Positions 1-8,384 of a DNA stretch of 64,000 bases are shown here, piece by piece. How positions within the stretch are numbered: the first letter of the stretch is position 1; each line of letters starts with the position of its first letter. Below the pieces are notes generated by a model. That model worked only from the letters and a program-made list of their open reading frames with translations. It did no database searches and was not told the DNA's origin. This DNA is from Leptospiraceae bacterium. GTDB lineage: Bacteria > Spirochaetota > Leptospiria > Turneriellales > Turneriellaceae. The translations under genes and the position numbers were made by a program. Location: contig JANWWS010000018.1 in NCBI GenBank assembly GCA_025055765.1, forward strand, positions 41,605 through 105,604, given 5' to 3'.

Positions 1-49
1 TGTGGCAAGCCGCTTGGAGCCCGTGAAAATAATCCGCAGCACCGAATAA
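1..49 (+). CDS. C-terminal end of a LolC/LolE (FtsX-type) ABC permease, partial
   Basis: An open frame enters from the left edge (first full codon at base 2) and stops with TAA at 47-49. Its last residues read ASRLEPVKIIRSTE, which matches the short basic tail that closes FtsX/LolC/LolE permeases (consensus of the type A-R-L-x-P-v-x-x-L-R). The stop is one base before the ATG of the LolD-like ATPase, so the two are almost certainly one operon and one transporter. Only 15 residues are visible, so the assignment rests mainly on this tail plus the neighbour. Confidence 0.6.
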   Translation, partial: VASRLEPVKIIRSTE

Positions 50-50
50 T

Positions 51-731
51 ATGCTACTTGTTGTAAAAAACCTCAGCAAGACTTACCGAGAGGGGGAAAC
101 AGAGCTTCCCGTAATTAAATCCCTTTCCTTTTCTATGGCCAAGGGAGATTTCGTATCCATTAGGGGTGCTTCTGGTGCAGGTAAAAGTACTTTTTTAAAT
201 CTCATAGGGGCCCTTGATAGCTTTGATGAGGGCGATATCATCATAGACGGCATCTCTCTCAAAAATTATGCGCATAAGGAAGAATTAACTCTTTTTCGCC
301 GAGATAAAATAGGTTTTGTTTTTCAAAATCACTATCTTATGGCTGAATTTACGGTTTTGGAAAATGTCATGTTTCCGCTTTTGTTGCAAAAAGTTCCCCG
401 TAGACAAGCTAGGGAGAGGGCGGAGTTGATGCTTGAGCGGGTTGGCTTAAAAGATAGAAGAAATCACTATCCCTCACAGATTTCCGGTGGCGAAAGCCAA
501 AGAGCGGCGGTGGCGCGTGCTTTAGTTCACAAGCCAGTTCTCGTTTTGGCCGATGAGCCAACCGGAAATTTAGATGCCACAAATCGCAAGAAATTTATAG
601 AGCTTTTGCAAAACCTGCAGCTGCAGGAAAACCTCAGCATCTTAGTAGTAACTCACGAAGAAGACTTGGCTCGCTGTGCGAAGAGGCAGTATCTTATGGT
701 GGATGGCAAACTTGAGCTTTTATCAGGTTAA
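51..731 (+). CDS. lolD: ABC transporter ATPase, LolD-like
   Basis: This 226-residue ATPase has Walker A GASGAGKST near residue 40, the ABC signature SGGESQRAAVARAL and Walker B VLVLADEPTGNLD. The ADEPTGNLD form and the size are typical of the LolD/MacB/FtsE branch, which powers FtsX-like permeases. In diderm bacteria LolCDE extracts lipoproteins from the inner membrane for delivery to the outer membrane. The gene follows the permease tail by one base. With several lipoproteins in this window a Lol role is reasonable, but MacB-type export cannot be excluded because the permease is cut off. Confidence 0.85.
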   Translation: MLLVVKNLSKTYREGETELPVIKSLSFSMAKGDFVSIRGASGAGKSTFLNLIGALDSFDEGDIIIDGISLKNYAHKEELTLFRRDKIGFVFQNHYLMAEFTVLENVMFPLLLQKVPRRQARERAELMLERVGLKDRRNHYPSQISGGESQRAAVARALVHKPVLVLADEPTGNLDATNRKKFIELLQNLQLQENLSILVVTHEEDLARCAKRQYLMVDGKLELLSG

Positions 732-772
732 TTTTTTGCCAAAGTTAGAGCTTTGCCTCTATTTTTAAAAAA

Positions 773-1825
773 ATGAAAACTCACATCTATGATTTCGATT
801 TAGCTCAGTGGCAGGAATACCTGCGTACCAAGGGGTATCCAGCATATCGTGCCCGTCAAATTTTTGAGTGGCTACATCGCCATATGGTATCTTCGCCCCA
901 AGAATGCCATAATTTGCCTACGGAGCTTCGCCAACTTTTAGAGGAGGAATTTCATTGGCCTGGTGGTGAAGAAATACGCAGTTTGCAAAGTAGCGATGGC
1001 ACGGTTAAATTTCTCATTGCTTTTAGCCAACGCAAGGTAATAGAAACAGTCTGGCTTCCCTATCCAAACCGGCAAAGCCTTTGTGTTTCTGTGCAAGCAG
1101 GTTGTAGTTTAAATTGTCGTTTTTGTGCAACGGGTAAAATTCCCTTTGGCGGCAATTTAACAACAGGAGAGATTTTAACCCAATTCTACCTTACCCAGAG
1201 AACAATGCAAAAAAAAGTGACAAATGTAGTTTTTATGGGAATGGGGGAGCCTTTTTATAACTATGAGGCCACAATCAAGGCGGCATTCCTCATGCATTCT
1301 ACCTTGGGTCAGTCAGTAGGAGCAAGACATATTACCATAAGTACGGCAGGAGTTTTACCAGCTGTAGAGCGCTTTTATCAAGAAAAAAATCCTTTTGGCC
1401 TTGCCCTGTCAGTGCATGCGGTATTTCCTGAAAAAAGAAGGGAGATCATGGACATTGAGAAAAAATATCCCCTACAGGATTTGCTCAAGGTTCTACGGCA
1501 ATATAGGGATCGCATAAGGAAAAACCGCTTTACTTTCGAATATATTATGATCCGTAAATTCAACATGTACCGTGAGGATGCTCAAAAATTGGCTGAGCTT
1601 GCGCGGGAGTTTCGAGCCAAGATTAACCTCATACCTCTGCACACGCGCTTTTACGGTATGGAGCCCCCCAGCGAAGAAGAACAAAATCTTTTTTTTAAAT
1701 GGCTTTACGAGGAGGGGGTACTGGCACGTAACCGCCGCTCCCCTGGCAAGGATATCGAAGCTGCCTGTGGTATGCTTGCCGCCGGCAAGCTTCAGACTAA
1801 TTTACTAGCCTCTTTGATACAATAA
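773..1825 (+). CDS. rlmN: Dual-specificity 23S rRNA/tRNA adenosine C2 methyltransferase RlmN
   Basis: A 350-residue radical SAM enzyme that methylates C2 of A2503 in 23S rRNA and of A37 in some tRNAs. The 4Fe-4S motif is CSLNCRFCATG with cysteines 111, 115 and 118. The MGMGEPF motif and the HITISTAG segment are family hallmarks. The near-C-terminal cysteine in AACGMLA corresponds to the residue that forms the methyl-transfer intermediate together with an earlier conserved cysteine. Length is normal for the family. Its 3' end overlaps the convergent acyl-CoA dehydrogenase gene by 34 bases. Confidence 0.95.
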   Translation: MKTHIYDFDLAQWQEYLRTKGYPAYRARQIFEWLHRHMVSSPQECHNLPTELRQLLEEEFHWPGGEEIRSLQSSDGTVKFLIAFSQRKVIETVWLPYPNRQSLCVSVQAGCSLNCRFCATGKIPFGGNLTTGEILTQFYLTQRTMQKKVTNVVFMGMGEPFYNYEATIKAAFLMHSTLGQSVGARHITISTAGVLPAVERFYQEKNPFGLALSVHAVFPEKRREIMDIEKKYPLQDLLKVLRQYRDRIRKNRFTFEYIMIRKFNMYREDAQKLAELAREFRAKINLIPLHTRFYGMEPPSEEEQNLFFKWLYEEGVLARNRRSPGKDIEAACGMLAAGKLQTNLLASLIQ

Positions 1826-2976
1826 GCTCCAATCTCATTTTTTTGAATTTGGCTTGTACCTTCGTAAATGGTGAGGATTTTTGAATCCCTGTACATTTTC
1901 TCTACTGGGTAGTCTTTTGTAAAACCATAGCCACCATGTAGCTGTAAAGCATCGTTACAGACCTGCACCGCTATTTCTGAGGCATAATATTTAGCAATAG
2001 CCGAATATTTAGCTGTTTCCGGGTGGTTTTCCATGGAGTATTTGGCCGCGCGGTAAGCTAAAAGACGGGCAGCCTCAATTTTAACTACCATGTCCGCTAG
2101 CATGTGCTGTACTACCTGAAAATTTATGATATTGCGCCCAAATTGTTCCCGTTGTCTCGTGTATTTTAATGCCTCACGGTAGGCACCCTGGGCAAGGCCT
2201 ACAGCCATAGCTGCAATAAAAGGCCTTGAGCTATTTAGAGTCTTTAAGGCATGGATAAACCCTTGATTTGGCTTAAGCCCTACTAGGTTTTCTTCAGGAA
2301 CCTCACAGTCTTCTAAAATCACCTGCCTTGTATGAGAGCAGCGTATACCCATTTTATCTTCTAGTTTACCAAAAGAAAGACCCTTTGTGCCTTTTTCCAC
2401 AATAAAGCAAGACATCCCCCTGGGTCCCTTGGTCTTATCGGTTAAGGCAAAGATAGTATAGACATCTGCTTGTCCGGCGTTGGTGATCCATTGCTTTGTG
2501 CCATTTAAGATATAGCGGTCTCCTTTTTTAACAGCAACGGTAGAGAGGTTAGGCACATCTGAACCTGCATTGGGTTCGGTTAAGGCAAAGGCAGCAATCT
2601 TTTCACCAGCAGCAAATTTGGGCAACCATTGCATTTTTTGTTCTTCTGTTCCCCCATGCTCAATGGGTAAGGCACCCAACTTTACTGCCCCTAGAGAAGT
2701 GGCTACTCCCAAGCAGTACTCACTTACAATCTCGATCCCGAGAACAGTAAGCATCCCTCCCAAATCATAGCCTCCGTACTTTTCCGAAAACATAAAAGCA
2801 AAAAGTCCAGCTTGGGCGAATTTTTGAAAAATTTCCGTGGGAAAAATCTCCTTAGCATCCATTTCAGCTCGGCGAGGGACTATTTCTTTTTCACAGACCT
2901 CTCGTAAAAGCCCAAGCATTTCATAAGCCTCATCCGGTATGCGGAAGTCTAGTAAAGCAGTCGGATTTTCTTTCAT
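1792..2976 (-). CDS. Acyl-CoA dehydrogenase
   Basis: A 394-residue FAD-dependent acyl-CoA dehydrogenase, full length for the family. The flavin-contacting segment ALTEPNAGSD is present, as are WITNAG, the C-terminal LHGGYGFTKDYPVEKMYRD block and IYEGTSQIQ, which holds the catalytic glutamate at about residue 372. It introduces the alpha-beta double bond into acyl-CoA thioesters; the sequence alone does not give the chain-length or branched-chain preference. It stands alone with no beta-oxidation partners nearby and converges on rlmN with a 34-base overlap. Confidence 0.93.
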   Translation of the reverse strand: MKENPTALLDFRIPDEAYEMLGLLREVCEKEIVPRRAEMDAKEIFPTEIFQKFAQAGLFAFMFSEKYGGYDLGGMLTVLGIEIVSEYCLGVATSLGAVKLGALPIEHGGTEEQKMQWLPKFAAGEKIAAFALTEPNAGSDVPNLSTVAVKKGDRYILNGTKQWITNAGQADVYTIFALTDKTKGPRGMSCFIVEKGTKGLSFGKLEDKMGIRCSHTRQVILEDCEVPEENLVGLKPNQGFIHALKTLNSSRPFIAAMAVGLAQGAYREALKYTRQREQFGRNIINFQVVQHMLADMVVKIEAARLLAYRAAKYSMENHPETAKYSAIAKYYASEIAVQVCNDALQLHGGYGFTKDYPVEKMYRDSKILTIYEGTSQIQKNEIGAYCIKEASKLV

Positions 2977-3063
2977 AGGAACTCCTTTTATGTTAGAATT
3001 TTCCTATAGCCAAAGATTGACTCGCCTATTTATCGGCAATAAAAAAGCTGTCCTGTACCAGCC

Positions 3064-4047
3064 GTGAAGATCGTGTTATCACGTACCGACAGTATTGGCG
3101 ATGTGGTCTTAAGTCTTCCTGTTGCAGGATACTTGAAAAAGCATTTTGCAGCCGAAATTATCTTTCTATGTCGAGAATACACCCGGGCGGTAGTGGAGGC
3201 ATGCGAGCATGTCGACATGGTCCTTGTTCGTGAAGAAGTTACAAAAAACCCCTATTTATTAGAACAGCAAAAAGCAAAGGCTATTATCTTTCTCTTTCCC
3301 GATCGTGAGCTTGCTTCCCTAGCGTACAAGCTTAAGATACCACTACGCTTAGGAACAGCCCACCGTCTACACCATTGGCTTTACCTAAATAAAAGGGTTT
3401 TTTTTAGTCGCCGAAGATCCCCCCTACATGAAAGCCAATTGAACTTTTTTTTATTAAAGCCATGGGGTATTTCCCACATCCCCTCATTGCAGGAAATTAG
3501 CATGTACTATGGTCTGACTAAGATAGCCAAAATAAAACTTAAGTTAGCCTATCGCAAACGAAAATACCAGATTATTTTGCACCCCAAATCGAAACTCTCA
3601 GGAAGAGAATGGCCTCTTTACAAATATTACGAACTTGCCAGGGCTCTGCCAGAATTCGACTTTTGGCTCACCGGCACAAGTCAAGAAGGGGAGGCGATGC
3701 GCAAAGAGCTCAAGGAACTCTTTGCGCTTCCTCATGTCCACGATTTTACAGGTAAGCTCAAGTTAAGTGAGCTTTTGGGGCTTATCCATGAAAGCCATGC
3801 TCTGGTGGCCGCTAGCACAGGACCTTTGCATTTAGCAGCAGCCCTTGGAAAATTAGCCATTGGGCTTTTTCCGCCGCTAAGGCCCATACACCCAGGACGA
3901 TGGGCCCCTGTGGGCAAAAATGCCGTAGCCCTTCAAGCAAGGGATTTTTGCTTTCGCTGCCCAGGGCCTAGCACTTGTCGATGCATGGACGAGATAAAGG
4001 TGGAAGTTGTCCGCCATAAGCTACAAGAAAGGCTTTTGCCATCCTAG
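3064..4047 (+). CDS. Glycosyltransferase family 9 (heptosyltransferase-like)
   Basis: A 327-residue protein with GTG start. The N-terminus MKIVLSRTDSIGDVVLSLP is the typical GT9 opening (R-x-x-x-[IL]-G-D), with the aspartate serving as catalytic base in LPS heptosyltransferases. The C-terminal half carries STGPLHLAAALG and the basic HPGRWAPVG loop seen around the nucleotide-sugar site. The likely role is adding a heptose or a similar sugar to the LPS core from an ADP-linked donor, consistent with kdsA elsewhere in the window. A cysteine-rich tail (FCFRCPGPSTCRC) resembles the extra tail found in many GT9 proteins. The exact acceptor is unknown. Confidence 0.85.
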   Translation: MKIVLSRTDSIGDVVLSLPVAGYLKKHFAAEIIFLCREYTRAVVEACEHVDMVLVREEVTKNPYLLEQQKAKAIIFLFPDRELASLAYKLKIPLRLGTAHRLHHWLYLNKRVFFSRRRSPLHESQLNFFLLKPWGISHIPSLQEISMYYGLTKIAKIKLKLAYRKRKYQIILHPKSKLSGREWPLYKYYELARALPEFDFWLTGTSQEGEAMRKELKELFALPHVHDFTGKLKLSELLGLIHESHALVAASTGPLHLAAALGKLAIGLFPPLRPIHPGRWAPVGKNAVALQARDFCFRCPGPSTCRCMDEIKVEVVRHKLQERLLPS

Positions 4048-4094
4048 GCTTACTTTCACTGGCGCTTTCACTCAAATGGCCGGGTTTTGTGATA

Positions 4095-4132
4095 TGCTCT
4101 CCTAAAATTTGGCTCTGCCTGAGGGGAGAGCA
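4095..4132. repeat. Inverted repeat between GT9 gene and tRNA-Asn
   Basis: TGCTCTCC at 4095-4102 is the exact reverse complement of GGAGAGCA at 4125-4132, giving an 8-bp stem with a 22-base loop. There is no T-tract on either side, so it is not a textbook terminator, although it lies between the GT9 stop and the 3' end of the oppositely oriented tRNA gene. Its function is not determined. Confidence 0.4.
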
Positions 4133-4166
4133 CCTCATGCTATCAGCCGAGAGCTTTTGTTCTATA

Positions 4167-4239
<73 letters not shown>

Positions 4240-4460
4240 AGATACTTAACTCTGTCATACGAAGACTTAGTACGTCAAGCTTTTCTTAATGCGAGAACCC
4301 TCTATTTGCCCATGGTTTGGCAAGGTTATGTCATGCCTCTGATACCTACGGGAAATTAACGATATTTTCGTAAATGATCACGCTGCCTATTTTCTAAGGG
4401 CATGAAAGAAAGAGAGCCAAAAACAATAGACAGTCTGTAGTATCCCTTTCTTATGTCTCT

Positions 4461-6944
4461 ATGTCGAAGACAACCCAAAGAGATTTGCCACAGGTAAGCG
4501 CCAAAGAGGTTATTCCCGTTGAAATTGAAGATCAGATGAAGAAGTCTTACCTGGCCTATGCCATGAGTGTCATCATAGGCCGCGCCCTGCCTGATGTTCG
4601 GGATGGTCTGAAACCCGTCCACAGGCGGATCCTCCATGCCATGAACGAAAGGGGATGGCGTCATGACAAACCTTACGTAAAATCAGCCAAAATTGTGGGG
4701 GAGGTAATTGGTAACTATCATCCTCATGGGGATGCAGCTGTTTATGAAACCATGGTACGCATGGCCCAAGACTTTGCTATGCGTGTTCCCCTCATCGATG
4801 GGCAGGGGAACTTTGGCTCCATTGATGGGGACCCTCCTGCAGCATATCGTTACACCGAGGCTAGACTCAGTGAAATGGCTGAGGCTCTTTTAGAAGATAT
4901 CGATAAAGAAACTGTTGATTTTGTTTCGAATTTTGATGATACACGCAAGGAACCAACGGTTTTACCGGCCGCTTTTCCTAATCTCTTAGTTAATGGCTCA
5001 AGTGGCATTGCTGTTGGGATGGCCACCAAAATACCACCGCATAATTTAAATGAAGTAATAGCTGCTTTGGATCTTTTAATTGAAAAGCCGGATGCCACTA
5101 TTAAGGAGTTAATGAAAAAACTACCTGGGCCTGATTTTCCTACGGGCGGTATCATTCTTGGCCGCGAGGGTTTAAAACAAGCCTACACGACAGGCAAAGG
5201 CACAATAAAAATTAGGGCGGTCGCTAATATCGAGGAAATTGGGCGAGGTCGACAGGCAATTGTTGTGACCCAAATCCCCTATGAAGTAAAGAAAAACGAA
5301 CTCATTACTCGAGTAGCAGAGCTTGTCAATGAAAAGAAAATTGAGGGCATAACTGACATTAGAGATGAATCGGATCGCTCAGGTATGCGCATTGTTTTTG
5401 AACTAAAAAAAGAAGCTCAGGCACAGGTTGTCTTAAACCAACTCTACCAGCACACGCAAATGCAGGTTAATTATGGCATTATATTTTTGGCTCTTGTAGA
5501 TCAAGAGCCAAAATTACTTAACCTAAAAGAGCTTTTACAACATTATTTAAACCATCGCCGTCAGGTGGTGGTGCGCAGAACACAATACGACTTGCGCAAG
5601 GCACAAGAAAGGGCCCATATCTTGGAGGGCCTCAAAATTGCCCTAGACTTTATAGATGAAGTTATACGCATAATACGCGCCAGCCTTGATACAGAAAAAG
5701 CCCGACATGATCTTATGGAGCGCTTTAAATTAACAGAAATTCAAGCCAATGCTATTTTAGATATGCGCCTACAAAAGCTTACCTCCCTTGAGTCTAAAAA
5801 AATCTTGGAAGAGTTAGCTGAGACCAAAAACCTCATTGTGTCATTAGAGGACCTTCTGTCGAGTGAGGCAAAAATTCTGGGCCAAATTCGCAAAGAATTA
5901 AATGCTCTAGCAGAAAAGGCTGCCACGAAGCGCCAAACGGAAATATCCGATCAAGATAGCCAGAGCTTTAGCTTTGCTACAGAAGACCTAATTGCCGATA
6001 CGGAAGAGGTTATTACTCTTACCGAGGGTGGCTATATCCGTAGGGTAGCCCTTGACACTTTCCGTCGCCAGCATCGAGGGGGAAAGGGAATCCAAGCCTC
6101 AGGAAAAAAAGAGGATGCGATGAGGCATATTCTCTTTTGCCGAAGCCATGACTATGTCATGTTTTTTTCTACAAAGGGGAAGGTATTTTTTATAAAGGCA
6201 TATGAAATCCCAGAAGCAACAAAAGATGCAAGGGGGAAATCCATCCGCTCTTTCTTATCGCTAACACAAGAAGAGAATATTACCTGCCTAAGAGCTATCC
6301 GTGAATTTAAAGAAAACCTCTATCTCTTTTTGCTGACACACAGGGGCATTATCAAGAAACTAAGTCTTCTAGAGGTAGCCCATGCCAAAAAGGGTGGCCT
6401 CATGGCCATGCAATTTAAGGCATCTGAGAAAGATTATCTTGTGGATGTGGCTGTTGTAGAGGGAGAGGAGGAGGTATTTTTAGCTACTCGCTTTGGACTT
6501 GGTCTACGTACAGGACTTGCCAAAATGCGCGCTCAGGGAAGATCGGCAGGGGGGATTTTAGGTATGAGCCTTGAAGAGAACGACGCTATGATAGGCTTTG
6601 CCGTCATTGGCAAGTCGACCCCCTATTTAATTTGTGTTAGTGAGAATGGCTATGCTAAACGCGTGTCGTTTAGCGAATTTGCGACGAAGGGTAGGGGAGG
6701 TAAGGGAATGCAGTATTTTAAAGTAAGTGAGAAATCCGGTCCTCTAGCCTGTGTACATGCGGTGGGTGAGAAAGAAGAGATTATTGTGACAACAGAACAA
6801 GGTATGGTTTTGCGAAGTGAAGTAAGCGCTGTTCCTGTGCAAAGCCGTGTGGCTGGTGGTGTTAGATTAGTAGAGCTTTCGCAGAACGACAAGGTAGTTG
6901 ACACAACAGTGTTTGTTGCCGATAATAGTAAAAATACGACATGA
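4461..6944 (+). CDS. gyrA: DNA gyrase subunit A
   Basis: An 827-residue type IIA topoisomerase subunit. The catalytic tyrosine is Y131 in [11 protein letters not shown]. The quinolone-determining segment reads [10 protein letters not shown] (residues 87-96), with alanine and glutamate at the positions of E. coli S83 and D87. The C-terminal pinwheel domain begins after about residue 500 and contains a GyrA-box-like QHRGGKG, one change from Q-R/K-R-G-G-K-G, which favours GyrA over ParC. Further GRGGKG-type blade repeats follow. gyrB is not in the window. The stop overlaps the next start as ATGA. Confidence 0.93.
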   Translation: MSKTTQRDLPQVSAKEVIPVEIEDQMKKSYLAYAMSVIIGRALPDVRDGLKPVHRRILHAMNERGWRHDKPYVKSAKIVGEVIGNYHPHGDAAVYETMVRMAQDFAMRVPLIDGQGNFGSIDGDPPAAYRYTEARLSEMAEALLEDIDKETVDFVSNFDDTRKEPTVLPAAFPNLLVNGSSGIAVGMATKIPPHNLNEVIAALDLLIEKPDATIKELMKKLPGPDFPTGGIILGREGLKQAYTTGKGTIKIRAVANIEEIGRGRQAIVVTQIPYEVKKNELITRVAELVNEKKIEGITDIRDESDRSGMRIVFELKKEAQAQVVLNQLYQHTQMQVNYGIIFLALVDQEPKLLNLKELLQHYLNHRRQVVVRRTQYDLRKAQERAHILEGLKIALDFIDEVIRIIRASLDTEKARHDLMERFKLTEIQANAILDMRLQKLTSLESKKILEELAETKNLIVSLEDLLSSEAKILGQIRKELNALAEKAATKRQTEISDQDSQSFSFATEDLIADTEEVITLTEGGYIRRVALDTFRRQHRGGKGIQASGKKEDAMRHILFCRSHDYVMFFSTKGKVFFIKAYEIPEATKDARGKSIRSFLSLTQEENITCLRAIREFKENLYLFLLTHRGIIKKLSLLEVAHAKKGGLMAMQFKASEKDYLVDVAVVEGEEEVFLATRFGLGLRTGLAKMRAQGRSAGGILGMSLEENDAMIGFAVIGKSTPYLICVSENGYAKRVSFSEFATKGRGGKGMQYFKVSEKSGPLACVHAVGEKEEIIVTTEQGMVLRSEVSAVPVQSRVAGGVRLVELSQNDKVVDTTVFVADNSKNTT

Positions 6945-7273
6945 AAGTTAATTTTGATCAAATTGGGAGCAACCTGCTTTTGTTAATTTTCATGGCCTTT
7001 GTCATAGAAGCAGTGATTTCCGCGATCTTTAGCTTGCGTGTCGTGGAAGAGCTTTTGCGCTCGAATTGGCTGCAGACTGTTCGATCAGCCTTTGTAATTT
7101 TAGTAGCCTTTGGCCTATGTGGGCGGATAGATGAAATGCGCTTATTTTTAAAAAGTGGTCTCAAAGTACCTGGAGCCATCGATTATGTGGTGACATCCCT
7201 TTTTTTAGTAAGGTTAACAACCCTTCTCCATGATTTTTTTGCTTATCTAAGAAAGAGATCTCTCGAAAGTTAG
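6941..7273 (+). CDS. Small hypothetical membrane protein coupled to gyrA
   Basis: A 110-residue protein that starts inside the gyrA stop (ATGA), so translation is probably coupled. About three hydrophobic helices are visible (residues about 10-30, 45-62 and 78-95) with basic residues at the C-terminus. No family is recognised. Its last four bases overlap the stop of the convergent hydrolase-like gene. The coupling and the clean membrane pattern make it a likely real gene; nothing indicates its function. Confidence 0.65.
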   Translation: MKVNFDQIGSNLLLLIFMAFVIEAVISAIFSLRVVEELLRSNWLQTVRSAFVILVAFGLCGRIDEMRLFLKSGLKVPGAIDYVVTSLFLVRLTTLLHDFFAYLRKRSLES

Positions 7274-8283
7274 ACAGCAAAGGTACCTGCGTCTTGAGTT
7301 GCTTCTTTCGTTTTGCCAGTCCCCAAAAGGGAACTCTCAAAAAAGCGAATAGCCAATTGTCGGATTTTTTTCTCGGTAGCTAGGGACGTCTCGTTTTGTT
7401 CGTCTAAAAAAAGATGCATCTCTTTGTCCCCTTGTAAGAGATGAAAGACAGCAAAACCACCATGAGGAACATTTTCTTTATCGAAGAGGCGAATGGCCAT
7501 GGTAGTGGGAATCGCTAAATTCAGAGCATGGACCACTGCATCACTATAAGCTAAGTTTTGTTTTACTAGGTTCTTATATTTCTTAAGATTTTTTGCTGCT
7601 TCATTGATTTCCCGCGCATAATCAGCTTGGGAGAGGTTTTGAGTGAGTTCTAGAAAGGCAAAGGCTGGATTCTCTAGGAAAAGACTTGTCGTGCGCTGCA
7701 TAAAGCGGCTCACAAATAAGGCCATGGCGGCCCCAATGCCAATCCCCCAAATGCCAATACGAGAAGTATCGACTTCTTTGCGCAGCCTAATTACCTCCAG
7801 TGCGCGGTAGGCATCAAGTAAAAGCTGCACCATATAGTATTTCTCGACAGCCAACAGATTTTCTCCAAAATAACCTGGGGAGCGTTTGGCAGCTGGGGAT
7901 TTTTCATTACTTTCTCCCTTGTATAATTCAAACTCCTTTTGCCCTCTTAAATAGAGAACAAATTGAGCAAGACCCGCTTGAAAAAGGCCTCGGTAAGCTA
8001 CGGGGGATTTATTATAGTCAGGAAAGATTACTACTACAGGTGGTTTGCCCATGAATTTGCGAGGGGACCAAAAGAAGCCATGTAAACGAAATTTACCAGC
8101 ACTTTGAAAACTTAAAGAGAAACTATTTTCACTAAGAAATTTCTTTGAAGCTTTTCTTTCGAGAGATACTTCCTGAGGTATACGGCGTAATTCTTCTAAA
8201 CGTTTTTGCCAAAATAACTCATAATCTCCGGGTATCTGGCTTAAGTCTGGTATGGCGGCAAAACATTCATCAAACAATGACAT
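7270..8283 (-). CDS. Alpha/beta-hydrolase-fold protein (acetyl xylan esterase-like), catalytically degenerate
   Basis: A 337-residue protein from the ATG at 8281-8283, which has GAGGGTGG just upstream; a TTG six codons earlier is less likely. It follows the AXE1/acetyl-hydrolase layout: an N-terminal sandwich, a VVVIFPDYN oxyanion region, the nucleophile-elbow strand IGIWGIGIGAAMAL, and a late acid/base region. In the elbow the usual G-x-S-x-G reads G-I-G-I-G, so the nucleophilic serine is glycine (about residue 182). The late motif, usually like YPDYGHE, reads FLDEQNE, so the catalytic histidine is also lost. The aspartate in RLFDKENVP remains. The gene is intact and conserved in length, so it may act in binding rather than hydrolysis. 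Confidence 0.72.
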   Translation of the reverse strand: MSLFDECFAAIPDLSQIPGDYELFWQKRLEELRRIPQEVSLERKASKKFLSENSFSLSFQSAGKFRLHGFFWSPRKFMGKPPVVVIFPDYNKSPVAYRGLFQAGLAQFVLYLRGQKEFELYKGESNEKSPAAKRSPGYFGENLLAVEKYYMVQLLLDAYRALEVIRLRKEVDTSRIGIWGIGIGAAMALFVSRFMQRTTSLFLENPAFAFLELTQNLSQADYAREINEAAKNLKKYKNLVKQNLAYSDAVVHALNLAIPTTMAIRLFDKENVPHGGFAVFHLLQGDKEMHLFLDEQNETSLATEKKIRQLAIRFFESSLLGTGKTKEATQDAGTFAV

Positions 8284-8384
8284 AAAGCCACCCTCTTTCA
8301 AATGACCTATCTGTAAAGTTTTGGCAGCTGCTTTGGCTATCTTCGGCCATTGTCATGAGCTAAATTAGTATTTTTCGGCAAAAC

